Assembly: GCA_002470565.1 (NCBI GenBank)
Contig: DKMQ01000026.1
Location: 1-21,061 of the forward strand
Origin: Oceanospirillaceae bacterium UBA7410
GTDB taxonomy: Bacteria > Pseudomonadota > Gammaproteobacteria > Pseudomonadales > Balneatricaceae
Direction: 5' to 3'
Length of the DNA: 21,061 nt
The translations under genes and the position numbers were made by a program. Each line of letters begins with the position of its first letter. Position 1 is the stretch's first letter. Under the pieces are notes generated by a model, which saw only the letters and a program-made list of their open reading frames with translations, was not told the DNA's origin and did no database searches. Positions 1 through 7,268 of this stretch are shown piece after piece.

Positions 1-76
1 CCCTGACGCGTCCCTTGGGATTTTGCCAGTCCTTTGTTTTACAAGGCCTTTTAATGACTCGCTTAACGCGTGTCAC
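1..76 (-). CDS. Start of an unrecognised small basic protein, cut by the left edge
   Basis: A frame begins with GTG at 76-74 and stays open to the window edge, giving 25 residues. They are strikingly basic (many Lys and Arg) and include one Cys at residue 12. An AAGGAGG ribosome binding site lies at 86-80, only about three bases from the GTG, which is short. A sigma-70-like promoter lies just upstream (101-128). I do not recognise the family, and 25 residues are too few to assign one. The reading frame could be chance; the combination of promoter, Shine-Dalgarno sequence and open frame is the only support. Its transcription direction matches tatC, but the spacer and its own promoter suggest a separate unit. 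Confidence 0.35.
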   Translation of the reverse strand, partial: MTRVKRVIKRPCKTKDWQNPKGRVR

Positions 77-100
77 AGGCCTCCTTAACAAGGGAGCGCC

Positions 101-128
101 ATTATATCCATCGCACAGCAAAGCACAA
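101..128 (-). promoter_or_regulatory. Candidate sigma-70 promoter for the gene at the left edge
   Basis: On the minus strand a perfect TATAAT lies at 106-101 with TTGTGC at 128-123, spaced 16 bases. The predicted transcript would start near 94. Its first bases, CTCCCTTGTTAAGGAG, can fold into a small hairpin that pairs with the AAGGAGG ribosome binding site. Confidence 0.45.
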
Positions 129-317
129 GCTGTTTGAGAAAATAAGATGAAATAGGCAGCTTTTAACCCCCTGTTAGCAGAAAGATAGGCGTAAATAGCG
201 GGAAGCATTGGGTTAGTGCGTTAAGGCACAGAGCTACTATATTATGTCTACTGCAAAAGAGGCTAGCGCCGCAAAGGATCTTGCCCCGCTTCACCCCCTA
301 AAATTGGTCATTAGTTG
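129..317. other. Spacer downstream of tatC with no recognised gene
   Basis: After the tatC stop codon (320-318) I see no convincing open frame on the minus strand and no classic terminator. The best hairpin is only a four-base GTGC/GCAC stem near 216-229 without a T-run. A short plus-strand frame from 244 runs antisense into the end of tatC and is not credible as a gene. Confidence 0.5.
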
Positions 318-1112
318 CTACTTCTCAACATCTGCTGAATCTTTCTCATCTTCTTCTGCGTCATTATTAGTATTTGGCTTTACAAAACGGCCCACCAAAA
401 TGCCTACTTCAAATAACAACCACATAGGTACCGCTAGCAATGTTTGAGATATTACATCCGGTGGCGTGATCAACATACCAATGACGAAACAACTCACCAA
501 TACATATGTTCGCTTTTTAGCTAAGTCGTCCGCAGTAGTAGCGCCAGACCAGATCAATAGAATGGTAGCAATTGGTATTTCAAAAACAACACCAAATGCA
601 AAAAACAGCTTTAGTACAAAATCTAAGTAGGCTGAAATATCGGTCATGACCGCTACTTCAGATGGGCCTGTAGCCGTAAAAAAGCCAAATATTAATGGAA
701 AAACGATGTAGTAAGCAAACGCGATACCTGCATAGAACAGGATAATACTAGAGGCCAATAGAGGCACTGCCAAACGCTTTTCTTTCTTGTACAAGCCCGG
801 GGCAATAAAGCTCCATGCCTGGTGCAATATAAATGGCATACCTATAAACAACGCTAGTACCATAGTTAACTTAAACGGTGCCAAAAATGGTGAAGCTACC
901 TGAGTAGCGATCATGGTTGAACCTTCAGGCAACAAACTACGCAGTGGAATAGATAGGTAAAGGTAAAAATCGTTGGCAAACGGGAACATGCAGGCAAACA
1001 ATAAAACCACCAGCAATACGGCTTTTAATAAGCGATTGCGCAGCTCTATAAGGTGCCCCATTAGGGGTAATTGGGTTTCTTGCTCACCTGTGTAGGCTTT
1101 TGCGTCGCTCAT
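318..1112 (-). CDS. tatC: Sec-independent (twin-arginine) translocase subunit TatC
   Basis: TatC is the polytopic inner-membrane subunit that, with TatB, recognises twin-arginine signal peptides and exports folded proteins. The protein has 264 residues, close to the usual 250-260. It shows the N-terminal HLIELRNRL segment (about 20-28) with the conserved Glu of the signal-peptide site, a second conserved Glu in FEIP (about 178), the TPPD motif (216-219) before the last helices, and six hydrophobic segments. The tail is acidic. The frame extends upstream to a TTG at 1124, but I chose the ATG at 1112, which has GGAAC just upstream. It is the last gene of the ubiE-ubiB-hisIE-tatABC run, 18 bases after tatB. 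Identity is secure; only the start has a small alternative. Confidence 0.97.
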   Translation of the reverse strand: MSDAKAYTGEQETQLPLMGHLIELRNRLLKAVLLVVLLFACMFPFANDFYLYLSIPLRSLLPEGSTMIATQVASPFLAPFKLTMVLALFIGMPFILHQAWSFIAPGLYKKEKRLAVPLLASSIILFYAGIAFAYYIVFPLIFGFFTATGPSEVAVMTDISAYLDFVLKLFFAFGVVFEIPIATILLIWSGATTADDLAKKRTYVLVSCFVIGMLITPPDVISQTLLAVPMWLLFEVGILVGRFVKPNTNNDAEEDEKDSADVEK

Positions 1113-1130
1113 AGTATGTTCCAAAAACGG

Positions 1131-1451
1131 TTAAGACCCATCAATTGAGGGTTCTTTTGGTTCAGCTTTATTTTCTTGTGCTGCAACTACTGGAGCTTCC
1201 ATGATATCCGCTTCGGCCGACAGCTCAGCCATACGGCCTTCAATTGCCTTACGGTTTGCATCAGCCTTGTTACGGATTTCATCTATCCTTAACTCGTCTT
1301 GAATCTCTTTTTGAACACCACTAACAGTGCGTTTGATTTTTCCCACCCACAAACCTATGGTACGCACTGCCACAGGCATGCGTTCTGGGCCCAGTATTAA
1401 TAGACCAATAACGGCCACTAATACTAATTCTGTAAAACCAATATCAAACAT
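1131..1451 (-). CDS. tatB: Sec-independent protein translocase subunit TatB
   Basis: TatB pairs with TatC in the substrate receptor complex of the Tat pathway in the inner membrane. The 106-residue protein begins MFDIGFTEL, typical of TatB. It has one membrane helix at about 5-21 ending in LGPERMP, then a long amphipathic and charged helix to about residue 80, and a low-complexity acidic end. It is shorter than E. coli TatB (171) but within the range of other proteobacteria. It lies between tatA (11-base gap) and tatC. The MFDIGF start and the LGPERMP motif separate it from TatA. Confidence 0.95.
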   Translation of the reverse strand: MFDIGFTELVLVAVIGLLILGPERMPVAVRTIGLWVGKIKRTVSGVQKEIQDELRIDEIRNKADANRKAIEGRMAELSAEADIMEAPVVAAQENKAEPKEPSIDGS

Positions 1452-1462
1452 AGGTTTGGCCG

Positions 1463-1705
1463 CTACTTTTCAGTTTTTTCAGGTTCTTGCTCTACAGCCA
1501 CATCCGCACTAAAGCTCGCATCTTCTGCTGGCTTGTCATCAATCGCTTTAGGCTCTTCTGTGCCGTCTTTCATAGCCGATTTAAAGCCTTTAACTGCATT
1601 ACCTAAATCACCACCAATGTTGCGAAGTTTTTTGCTACCAAACAACAATAAAATAATCGCTAAAACGATCACCAATTGCCAGATACTAATTCCACCTAAA
1701 CCCAT
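1463..1705 (-). CDS. tatA: Sec-independent protein translocase subunit TatA
   Basis: TatA oligomerises to make the conducting element of the Tat translocase. The 80-residue protein starts [10 protein letters not shown], has one membrane helix (about 5-22), then [14 protein letters not shown] at the hinge and an amphipathic helix ending near KGFKSAMKD. The tail is acidic and disordered. The start is fixed by AAGGAG six bases before the ATG. It follows hisE by 21 bases. The hisE-tatA junction is typical of Pseudomonas-like genomes, whereas in E. coli tatA follows ubiB directly. Confidence 0.97.
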   Translation of the reverse strand: MGLGGISIWQLVIVLAIILLLFGSKKLRNIGGDLGNAVKGFKSAMKDGTEEPKAIDDKPAEDASFSADVAVEQEPEKTEK

Positions 1706-1726
1706 GACTTACTCCTTATGAAAAAA

Positions 1727-2056
1727 TTACTGGCTACGATTAGCCTTTTCTACTATACCTGAGAGATCGAATCGACGTTCTAACTCTTGCAACACCGAAT
1801 TATGATCTTCGCCCAGATGCGATAACATAACCAAGCAATGGAACCATAAATCAGCGGTTTCGGCAATGACGTCTTTAGTCGTAGCTAACTGCTGAGCGTC
1901 TTTGGCAGCCAAAATAACTTCGGTGGCCTCTTCGCCGATTTTCTCTAATATTTTGTTTAACCCTTTTGCATGCAAACTAGCCACGTAGGAGGATTCTGGC
2001 GCAGCCTGCCTGCGCTCTTCCAACACAAGTTGTAAGGCACTTAATACATCAGTCAT
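1727..2056 (-). CDS. hisE: Phosphoribosyl-ATP pyrophosphatase (histidine biosynthesis step 2)
   Basis: HisE hydrolyses phosphoribosyl-ATP to phosphoribosyl-AMP and pyrophosphate. The 109-residue protein has the all-alpha MazG-like fold signatures: GEEATE at 41-46 and ETADLWFH at 66-73, whose acidic residues bind magnesium. It overlaps the end of hisI by eight bases, so the two are probably translationally coupled. HisI and HisE are separate polypeptides, as in Pseudomonas, rather than fused as in enterobacteria. The other his genes are not in the window, so the pathway is dispersed. Confidence 0.96.
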   Translation of the reverse strand: MTDVLSALQLVLEERRQAAPESSYVASLHAKGLNKILEKIGEEATEVILAAKDAQQLATTKDVIAETADLWFHCLVMLSHLGEDHNSVLQELERRFDLSGIVEKANRSQ

Positions 2057-2444
2057 TACTATAGATCTCCTTTGGGTTTTTCACTACTGCAACATTTTCA
2101 TGCCACTGATCTGCCTGCAAGGTCCTAAAGAAGCAGTGTGGGCGGCCCGTATGGCATGCTATGCCGCCAATTTGCTCTACTCTTAACAGGATGACATCGG
2201 CATCACAATCTAATTGTATGCTATGTAATTTTTGCACATGACCAGACTCTTCACCCTTGCGCCATAATCGTGAGCGTGAGCGTGACCAATATACTGCCCG
2301 CTGCTCTTGCTTGGTTAAAAGTAGAGACTCTCGGTTCATCCACGCCATCATTAATATTTGACCTGTTTGAAAGTCTTGAGCAATAGCAGGCACCAGACCT
2401 TTGTCGTCCCACTTAATTTCATCTAACCAAGAATTTTTAGACAT
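2049..2444 (-). CDS. hisI: Phosphoribosyl-AMP cyclohydrolase (histidine biosynthesis step 3)
   Basis: HisI opens the adenine ring of phosphoribosyl-AMP. The 131-residue protein carries the magnesium/zinc-binding DCDAD motif at 79-83 and the two zinc cysteines in [10 protein letters not shown] (97 and 104), plus the AWMNRESL and YWSRSR segments of the family. Its ATG shares one base with the ubiB stop codon (TAATG arrangement), and its end overlaps hisE. All key residues are present. The protein is a stand-alone cyclohydrolase without a fused HisE domain. Confidence 0.97.
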   Translation of the reverse strand: MSKNSWLDEIKWDDKGLVPAIAQDFQTGQILMMAWMNRESLLLTKQEQRAVYWSRSRSRLWRKGEESGHVQKLHSIQLDCDADVILLRVEQIGGIACHTGRPHCFFRTLQADQWHENVAVVKNPKEIYSND

Positions 2445-4060
2445 TAGCGATTCCCCCTATTCCACAACACAAGTATACCAACAAGAGCCAATGCAGTACT
2501 TACTGGAGCAAACCATACTTGATTCATAAAAGGTATGGGATGAACTATAGCCGCGCCCATAACCAGCACTAAACCAATTGCCCCACTCCAATGCCCCTTA
2601 GACTTTAACGCCTTTTCAGGTACAGCGGGGGCTACCACAGGACGAGCCGCTTGCTGCAGCGCATCGTGGACCAGGCCTGGAAGAAAGGGCAGTTGTTGGG
2701 CTAGGTCAGGCCACTCTTGCTTTAGCTGCGCGTATATTTGCTTAGGGCTCACTTGCTGTTTAAACCATTGCTCAAGAACAGGCTGGGCGGTTTCCCAAAG
2801 GTTTAATTGAGGGTAAAGCTGTCGGCCTAAGCCCTCTACATTGAGCATGGTCTTTTGCAGTAGCACCAACTGTGGCTGTACCTGCATATCAAACCGGCGC
2901 GCGGTCTGAAACAAGCCTAACAACACCTGAGCAAAAGATATTTCAGCCAATGGTTTGGAGAATATGGGCTCACTTACACCGCGAATAGCGCCTTCAAATT
3001 CATGCACCTTGGTGTCTGCTGGAAGCCAGCCACAGTCAACATGCAGCTGCGCTATTTGCTTATAATCACGATTGAAGAAAGCCAACAGTATACGCGCCAA
3101 GTAAGCCTGATCCTCTTGCGTCAGACTGCCTACGATACCAAAGTCTACCGCCATATACTGAGGGTCATTAGGTAATGCAGGGTTAATGAAAATATTGCCT
3201 GGATGCATGTCCGCGTGAAAGAAGCTATCACGAAACACCTGTGTGAAGAAAATTTCTACACCGCGCTTGGCTAGCTCTTGTCGACTAATGCCTGCTTTTT
3301 CAATCCCATCAATATCATTGACACGAATACCATAAATACGCTCTTGCACCAGCACTGTAGCGTTACTTAAATGCCAATGAATTTTAGGGATATAGAGCAG
3401 ATTAGAGTTTTCAAAGTTGCGCCTAAGCTGACTAGCATTGCCAGCCTCGCGCTGTAAATCAAGTTCGTCTAGGATCGTTTTTTCGTATTCATCGATGACG
3501 CCCTGCAAGCGCAAGCGCCGAAGGTCTGGAACAGCTGCATTAATCCATTTTGCTAACAAGCGCATTAATCGAAGATCGCTTTGGATCGTGCGCCTAATGC
3601 CTGGTCGAATGATTTTCACAACTACAGATTCGCCACTATCCAAACGAGCACTGTGAACCTGTGCTACTGAGGCAGAAGCCAGGGGTACATCATCAAATTC
3701 TAAGAATGCCTGCGATACACTTTGTTTTAAGGCTTGCTCTATTAAACGCTTGGACTCTATGCTGTCAAATGCAGGCACTTTATCAAGCAGTGTAGCAAGA
3801 GACTGCGCCAGTTCATCGTCCAACATGTCTCTGCGAGTAGACAGGAGCTGGCCAAATTTAACAAATACAGGGCCTAAATCAATTAAAGCTAAGCGTATGC
3901 GCTGCGCCACAGTGCCTTGCACAGGGGTTAATAGACGCCATGGCATGCACCAAAAAATAATTCGTATGGGCAATGGCAAAGCATAGCCTAGTATGGGCAG
4001 GTCTAAGCGATATCGGATTATGACACGAACTACTGTGAAGCCGCGGAGGATTGCTTTCAT
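2444..4060 (-). CDS. ubiB: Ubiquinone biosynthesis protein UbiB (atypical kinase/ATPase)
   Basis: UbiB is a membrane-anchored ABC1/ADCK-family atypical kinase-like ATPase needed for aerobic ubiquinone synthesis. The 538-residue protein has the family KxGQ element as VKFGQ (67-71), ASASVAQVH (128-136) in place of a P-loop, the ATP-binding Lys at about 149, ERIYG (240-244), ADMHPGN (283-289) as catalytic loop and DFGIVG (306-311) as metal-binding loop. Two hydrophobic segments at the C-terminus would anchor it in the inner membrane. The length matches E. coli UbiB (546). An AAGG lies eight bases before the ATG. It starts 20 bases after ubiE ends, leaving no room for ubiJ, which lies between them in E. 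coli and Pseudomonas. Confidence 0.97.
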   Translation of the reverse strand: MKAILRGFTVVRVIIRYRLDLPILGYALPLPIRIIFWCMPWRLLTPVQGTVAQRIRLALIDLGPVFVKFGQLLSTRRDMLDDELAQSLATLLDKVPAFDSIESKRLIEQALKQSVSQAFLEFDDVPLASASVAQVHSARLDSGESVVVKIIRPGIRRTIQSDLRLMRLLAKWINAAVPDLRRLRLQGVIDEYEKTILDELDLQREAGNASQLRRNFENSNLLYIPKIHWHLSNATVLVQERIYGIRVNDIDGIEKAGISRQELAKRGVEIFFTQVFRDSFFHADMHPGNIFINPALPNDPQYMAVDFGIVGSLTQEDQAYLARILLAFFNRDYKQIAQLHVDCGWLPADTKVHEFEGAIRGVSEPIFSKPLAEISFAQVLLGLFQTARRFDMQVQPQLVLLQKTMLNVEGLGRQLYPQLNLWETAQPVLEQWFKQQVSPKQIYAQLKQEWPDLAQQLPFLPGLVHDALQQAARPVVAPAVPEKALKSKGHWSGAIGLVLVMGAAIVHPIPFMNQVWFAPVSTALALVGILVLWNRGNR

Positions 4061-4080
4061 GGGTTGGCCTTTCGCGCTAC

Positions 4081-4839
4081 TTACGGTTTAACGCCGTAGT
4101 GCAAAGCCACTATGCCGCCTGTCATATTGTGAAAGCGACAATTCACTAACCCCGCTGTTTCCATCATGCCCTTTAATGTGGCTTGGTCTGGATGCATGCG
4201 GATAGACTCTGCTAAATAGCGATAGCTATCCTCATCATTGGTAATGAGCTTGCCAATTTTTGGTAAGATGTTGAAGGAGTAGGTGTCATAGACCTTGGTC
4301 AGCAATGGATTATCTGTTTTGGAAAATTCTAAAACCAATAACCGCCCGCCAGGCTTTAACACTCTGCGCATTGAAACTAAGGCCTTATCTTTGTCGGTAA
4401 CATTACGCAAACCAAAGGCAATGGTTATACAATCAAATGTGTTATCAGGAAACGGGAGCTCTTCAGCGTTAGCCTGAACATAGCTAACATTACCCACAAA
4501 TCCTTTATCAATTAAACGATCTCGCCCGACTTTAATCATCGATTCGTTGATATCGGCTAGAATAACCTGCCCTTTTGGCCCAACTAGGTCGCTGAAACGC
4601 ATGGTAAGATCACCCGTACCACCAGCTAGATCTAACACTGAATCACCAGCTCTAACACCACTCATTTCAATGGTTTGACGCTTCCATATACGATGAATCC
4701 CCATAGACATTAGGTCATTCATAACGTCATATTTAGCCGCTACGGAATGAAATACGCCAGCTACCGCGCTTACCTTATCTCCCGTAGGAACTTCTTTAAA
4801 ACCGAAATGTGTGGTTGGTTTGGGGCCTTGATCACTCAT
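4081..4839 (-). CDS. ubiE: Ubiquinone/menaquinone C-methyltransferase UbiE
   Basis: UbiE is the SAM-dependent methyltransferase that makes the C-methylation in ubiquinone (and menaquinone) synthesis. The 252-residue protein has the N-terminal [12 protein letters not shown] block, [18 protein letters not shown] (about 33-50), the SAM-binding glycine motif DLAGGTGD (70-77), and the later AFGLRNV and [11 protein letters not shown] motifs. Length and order match E. coli UbiE. It is the first gene of the run reading down to tatC. The ATG has no strong Shine-Dalgarno sequence. Whether menaquinone is also made cannot be judged here. Confidence 0.97.
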   Translation of the reverse strand: MSDQGPKPTTHFGFKEVPTGDKVSAVAGVFHSVAAKYDVMNDLMSMGIHRIWKRQTIEMSGVRAGDSVLDLAGGTGDLTMRFSDLVGPKGQVILADINESMIKVGRDRLIDKGFVGNVSYVQANAEELPFPDNTFDCITIAFGLRNVTDKDKALVSMRRVLKPGGRLLVLEFSKTDNPLLTKVYDTYSFNILPKIGKLITNDEDSYRYLAESIRMHPDQATLKGMMETAGLVNCRFHNMTGGIVALHYGVKP

Positions 4840-4886
4840 GTGTTTGCGTGTCCGTCTAAAATCTTAGGCTTGCGCCCTTTGACCCC

Positions 4887-4915
4887 ATTCTACCTTGCCT
4901 CTGTGACCTTGTCGT
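4887..4915 (-). promoter_or_regulatory. Weak candidate promoter for the ubiE-tatC operon
   Basis: In the 90-base gap between dsbA and ubiE, minus-strand TAGAAT (4892-4887) lies 17 bases after ACGACA (4915-4910). The -10 is good and the -35 matches only in its last four bases. No terminator is visible after dsbA, so read-through from dsbA is possible too. Confidence 0.3.
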
Positions 4916-4929
4916 GGAATTAATTAAGC

Positions 4930-5547
4930 TTATTGATTTTCTAGCGCTACAAGATAGTCAACTACAGCCAACATGCCTTCCTTGCTTCCTGCCAAAGTGG
5001 CATTAACCATATACTTACCATTGACTAGCATTGAAGGCACGCCTGTAATTTGAGAGCGAGCAGACAGACGATTAGATTGGCGAAGCTTGTTTTGAAGGTC
5101 AAAAGAGTCGTATGCACCATCAAAGTCAGACTTGCTCACGCCATGCTCAGCAAAAAACGCGGCTAATGCTTGACGATTAGTCATACGGCGATCATCAATA
5201 TGCACTGCATCGTACATTGCTTGATGGGTCTGCTCTAACACGCCTAAGTTTAGCGCTACAAAATAAGCTTTAGCATAAGGCTCCCAACTGCGGCCAAATA
5301 CTACTGGGATGGGCATAAAGGCTACATCATCAGTTTGCTTAGTAGCCCAGCGGTGCAGAAGCGGCTCAAAGTCATTGCAGTGAGGGCAGGTATAACCAAA
5401 AAATTCATTCACTACCACAGTATCTGTAGTTGATGATTTGATGGGGTTATCCAACACAACATAGTGAGTACCGGCCTGATAATTTGCAGCCTGCACAAGC
5501 ATGGGCAAACTAACTAAGGCAATAAGCATCCCTATTTTTTTCAACAT
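4930..5547 (-). CDS. dsbA: Periplasmic thiol:disulfide oxidoreductase DsbA
   Basis: DsbA introduces disulfide bonds into exported proteins in the periplasm and is reoxidised by DsbB. The chosen ATG at 5547 has AGGAG eight bases upstream and begins directly with a signal peptide (MLKKIGMLIALVSLPMLVQA); a longer in-frame start at 5583 would put extra residues before the signal and is less likely. The mature protein has the thioredoxin-fold active site CPHC (54-57), the same dipeptide as E. coli DsbA, and the cis-proline loop TGVPS (168-172). Length is 205 residues. It follows the cytochrome c4 gene, as in Pseudomonas, but a terminator separates them. A TATAAT at 5636-5631 may belong to its promoter, with no clear -35. 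Confidence 0.95.
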   Translation of the reverse strand: MLKKIGMLIALVSLPMLVQAANYQAGTHYVVLDNPIKSSTTDTVVVNEFFGYTCPHCNDFEPLLHRWATKQTDDVAFMPIPVVFGRSWEPYAKAYFVALNLGVLEQTHQAMYDAVHIDDRRMTNRQALAAFFAEHGVSKSDFDGAYDSFDLQNKLRQSNRLSARSQITGVPSMLVNGKYMVNATLAGSKEGMLAVVDYLVALENQ

Positions 5548-5645
5548 ATTATATCTCCTAAGTAAACTGTAAGATCTCATCATAAGGGCTAATGCAAAGT
5601 ATGCGAGCCCCTTTACAAGGTCTTACTCAGATTATATTAACCCAT

Positions 5646-5672
5646 AAAAAAAGTGGCCTTAGCCACCTTTTT
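5646..5672 (-). terminator. Rho-independent terminator of the cytochrome c4 gene
   Basis: Minus-strand hairpin GTGGC-TAAG-GCCAC (5666-5653) followed by seven T residues (5652-5646). It lies 15 bases after the cytochrome c stop codon. Flanking A and T runs on both sides make the stem longer and possibly active in both directions, but only minus-strand genes border it. Confidence 0.85.
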
Positions 5673-5687
5673 ACTTGCGTAGCTCAA

Positions 5688-6293
5688 CTATTCTGACAGG
5701 CCTTGAATATAGCTGGCAACTGCTTCGATTTCTTTATCGCTCATAATAGCAGCAACTTGCTGCATCATGACTGCTTGGCCATTATTACGAGTGCCAGTGC
5801 GGTAGGCTTTTAATGTACTTACAAGATAAGCTGCATGCTGACCACCTAATGCTGGGAAGCCTGCTTGTGGATTACCCGCACCTGTAGGTGAGTGACAAGC
5901 TGAACATGCCGCAACACCCTTTTCTGCAATGCCGGCACGGTAAATTTGACGACCTAGTTCAAGCAAATCTGGGTTGGTTGCTCCAACAGTGCCCTTTTGA
6001 GAAGCATAGTAAGCAGCGATATCTGCCAAGTCTTGGTCGCTGCGTCCGGTTAGAATACCAGTCATTTCAGCTACATTACGGGCACCATCACGAATATCAA
6101 TCAGTTGTCTGGTAAGGTATACCTCACCTTGACCCGCTAGCTTTGGAAAGCTAGGAATCATGCTATTGCCGTCACCTCCATGACATCCACTACATACTGC
6201 AGCCTTGCCTTGACCTGACGCAGCATCTCCTGCGGCATAAGAAAAGCCCATCCAGGTCATGCCAATCATCAAACATACAATTACTTTTTTCAT
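5688..6293 (-). CDS. Periplasmic diheme cytochrome c4
   Basis: Cytochrome c4 is a two-domain electron carrier of the periplasm that feeds terminal oxidases such as the cbb3 type. The protein of 201 residues has a signal peptide (MKKVIVCLMIGMTWMGFSYA, cleavage after about residue 20) and two haem c sites, CSGCH (34-38) and CSACH (130-134), one in each of two similar halves. Candidate distal methionine ligands lie in AEMTGI (about 78) and AVMMQQ (about 176). The start at ATG 6293 fits the signal peptide; the frame opens further with a TTG at 6308. A strong promoter lies upstream and a terminator downstream, so it is probably transcribed alone. Pseudomonas has the same gene between dsbA and engB. 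Confidence 0.93.
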   Translation of the reverse strand: MKKVIVCLMIGMTWMGFSYAAGDAASGQGKAAVCSGCHGGDGNSMIPSFPKLAGQGEVYLTRQLIDIRDGARNVAEMTGILTGRSDQDLADIAAYYASQKGTVGATNPDLLELGRQIYRAGIAEKGVAACSACHSPTGAGNPQAGFPALGGQHAAYLVSTLKAYRTGTRNNGQAVMMQQVAAIMSDKEIEAVASYIQGLSE

Positions 6294-6337
6294 GTGTATT
6301 TTCCGCAAAAATTATAAAATGAACAGATCAGTTGCCT

Positions 6338-6366
6338 ATTATAGGGCGCGCAGAGCCTGACTTCAA
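6338..6366 (-). promoter_or_regulatory. Sigma-70 promoter of the cytochrome c4 gene
   Basis: Minus-strand TTGAAG (6366-6361) and a perfect TATAAT (6343-6338) are separated by exactly 17 bases. Transcription would start near 6330, about 37 bases before the ATG at 6293. Confidence 0.7.
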
Positions 6367-6453
6367 TAAGACAACACTAAGCTAGTGCACTGTTAGCCAC
6401 TTTCACAGGGTTTATTTATGTAAAAATCATGTAAAATACACGCTAATCTATCG

Positions 6454-7125
6454 ATGACACAAACTATGACAGTCCAACACTTAAGATTTCAATCTGCCGT
6501 TTTCACCACTAGCGCAAGTAAAGTAAGTGAATGCCCTCCAGATATAGGCTCCGAAGTCGCTTTTGCGGGTCGCTCTAACGCCGGAAAATCTAGCGCTATT
6601 AATGCACTGACACGCAACAATGGCCTGGCGCGCACCAGCAAAACACCTGGCCGCACTCAGCTGCTTAACTTTTTCGACCTTAATATCCCTCAATGCCGCT
6701 TGGTAGATTTGCCAGGCTATGGCTACGCTAAGGTACCAGTAGCTATGCAGTTGAGATGGCGAAAGCACCTCAATCAGTATCTAGAGGTACGTGAGAGCTT
6801 ATCAGGCTTAGTGTTAGTGATGGATATACGCCACCCACTTAAAGAATTTGATCGCATGATTATTGATTGGTGTATTGCATCAGGGCTACCGCTGCACTTA
6901 TTGCTCACTAAAGCAGACAAGCTCAAAAAGAATGGGGTGATGAAAGCCAAGATGGAAGTGAAAAAAGGCTTGCCTGAACACCCTGAGGGTTTAATCACCA
7001 TGCAAAGCTATTCGGCCTCTAAAGGTGAAGGCATTGCTGACTTAGAACGCCAGTTAGTCATCTGGATGAAACCTGTAGCAACTGATGAGACACTAGAGCA
7101 AGAACCGGAATCAGAAGAAGATTAA
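6454..7125 (+). CDS. engB: Ribosome biogenesis GTPase EngB (YihA/YsxC)
   Basis: EngB is an essential small GTPase involved in assembly of the large ribosomal subunit. The 223-residue protein shows all G motifs: GRSNAGKS (39-46), the switch region TPGRTQ (64-69), [10 protein letters not shown] (85-94), TKAD (152-155) and SASKGEG (187-193). The C-terminus is an acidic tail. The chosen ATG at 6454 lacks a Shine-Dalgarno sequence; a second ATG lies at 6466. The only good -10-like box is TAAAAT at 6432-6437, which would give a leader of about ten bases. It converges on polA, the same pairing as in E. coli and Pseudomonas. Confidence 0.96.
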   Translation: MTQTMTVQHLRFQSAVFTTSASKVSECPPDIGSEVAFAGRSNAGKSSAINALTRNNGLARTSKTPGRTQLLNFFDLNIPQCRLVDLPGYGYAKVPVAMQLRWRKHLNQYLEVRESLSGLVLVMDIRHPLKEFDRMIIDWCIASGLPLHLLLTKADKLKKNGVMKAKMEVKKGLPEHPEGLITMQSYSASKGEGIADLERQLVIWMKPVATDETLEQEPESEED

Positions 7126-7134
7126 ACGCGACGC

Positions 7135-7173
7135 AAAAAAAACCCTGAAGACCGAGGGGAGCGGTATTCAGGG
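7135..7173 (-). terminator. Strong Rho-independent terminator in the polA-engB gap
   Basis: On the minus strand CCCTGAA (7173-7167) pairs with TTCAGGG (7149-7143) and the stem continues with ACCG/CGGT after one mismatch. The loop is C-rich (CTCCCCT). Eight T residues follow (7142-7135). The plus strand has no T-run after the hairpin, so it ends transcripts in the polA direction. It sits about 95-130 bases beyond the polA stop codon, leaving room for an RNA between. Confidence 0.92.
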
Positions 7174-7213
7174 TGGGCGTCTTAATATCTTCTTGGTGAC
7201 GCTTAGCCAGTTA
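7135..7213 (-). ncRNA. Candidate Spot 42/ErsA-like small RNA downstream of polA
   Basis: No protein gene fits the 143 bases between engB and polA, yet the segment has the parts of a small RNA gene in the polA orientation: a possible promoter (7219-7245), a body of about 80 bases, and a strong terminator with eight T residues. In the predicted RNA, GCGUC (7202-7198) can pair with GACGC (7181-7177) as a first hairpin, and the terminator loop exposes CUCCCCU, complementary to Shine-Dalgarno-like AGGGGAG. Established knowledge: E. coli Spot 42 (spf) and Pseudomonas ErsA are both encoded between polA and engB in this orientation. I do not see clear sequence identity to Spot 42; the assignment rests on position and architecture. 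It may also simply be the polA 3' untranslated region. Confidence 0.45.
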
Positions 7214-7230
7214 CATACTATGACGCTTAG
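7197..7230. repeat. Two direct copies of TGACGCTTAG in the polA-engB gap
   Basis: The ten-base word TGACGCTTAG occurs at 7197-7206 and again at 7221-7230, offset by 24 bases. One copy overlaps the possible -10 region of the sRNA promoter and the other lies in the predicted transcript. Either copy could pair with GCGTC at 7177-7181. It may be a regulatory site, a structural alternative, or chance. Confidence 0.6.
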
Positions 7231-7245
7231 TTTTCCATTTAGTTC
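7219..7245 (-). promoter_or_regulatory. Possible extracytoplasmic-stress (SigE/AlgU-like) promoter of the candidate sRNA
   Basis: Minus-strand GAACTA (7245-7240) is followed after 16 bases by TCATA (7223-7219). This resembles the AlgU/SigE pattern GAACTT-N16-TCnnA with one mismatch. An overlapping sigma-70 reading (TTGAAC at 7247-7242 with CATAGT at 7222-7217) needs a 19-base spacer and is weaker. Confidence 0.35.
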
Positions 7246-7268
7246 AAAATAATTTTATTATTTAACAA

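Noticed and set aside
91..120. Possible tRNA or structural RNA at the left edge, from the CTCCCTT/AAGGAG hairpin
   Set aside because: There is no D-arm, T-arm or acceptor pairing, and it does not match the starts of tmRNA, RNase P RNA, 6S or SRP RNA as I know them.
244..447. 67-residue plus-strand frame at the tatC end
   Set aside because: Half of it is antisense to tatC and the rest is Ser/Ala-rich low complexity; no conserved feature.
5646..5672. Hairpin considered as an inverted repeat or mobile-element end
   Set aside because: The T-run and position right after the cytochrome c stop codon explain it as a terminator.
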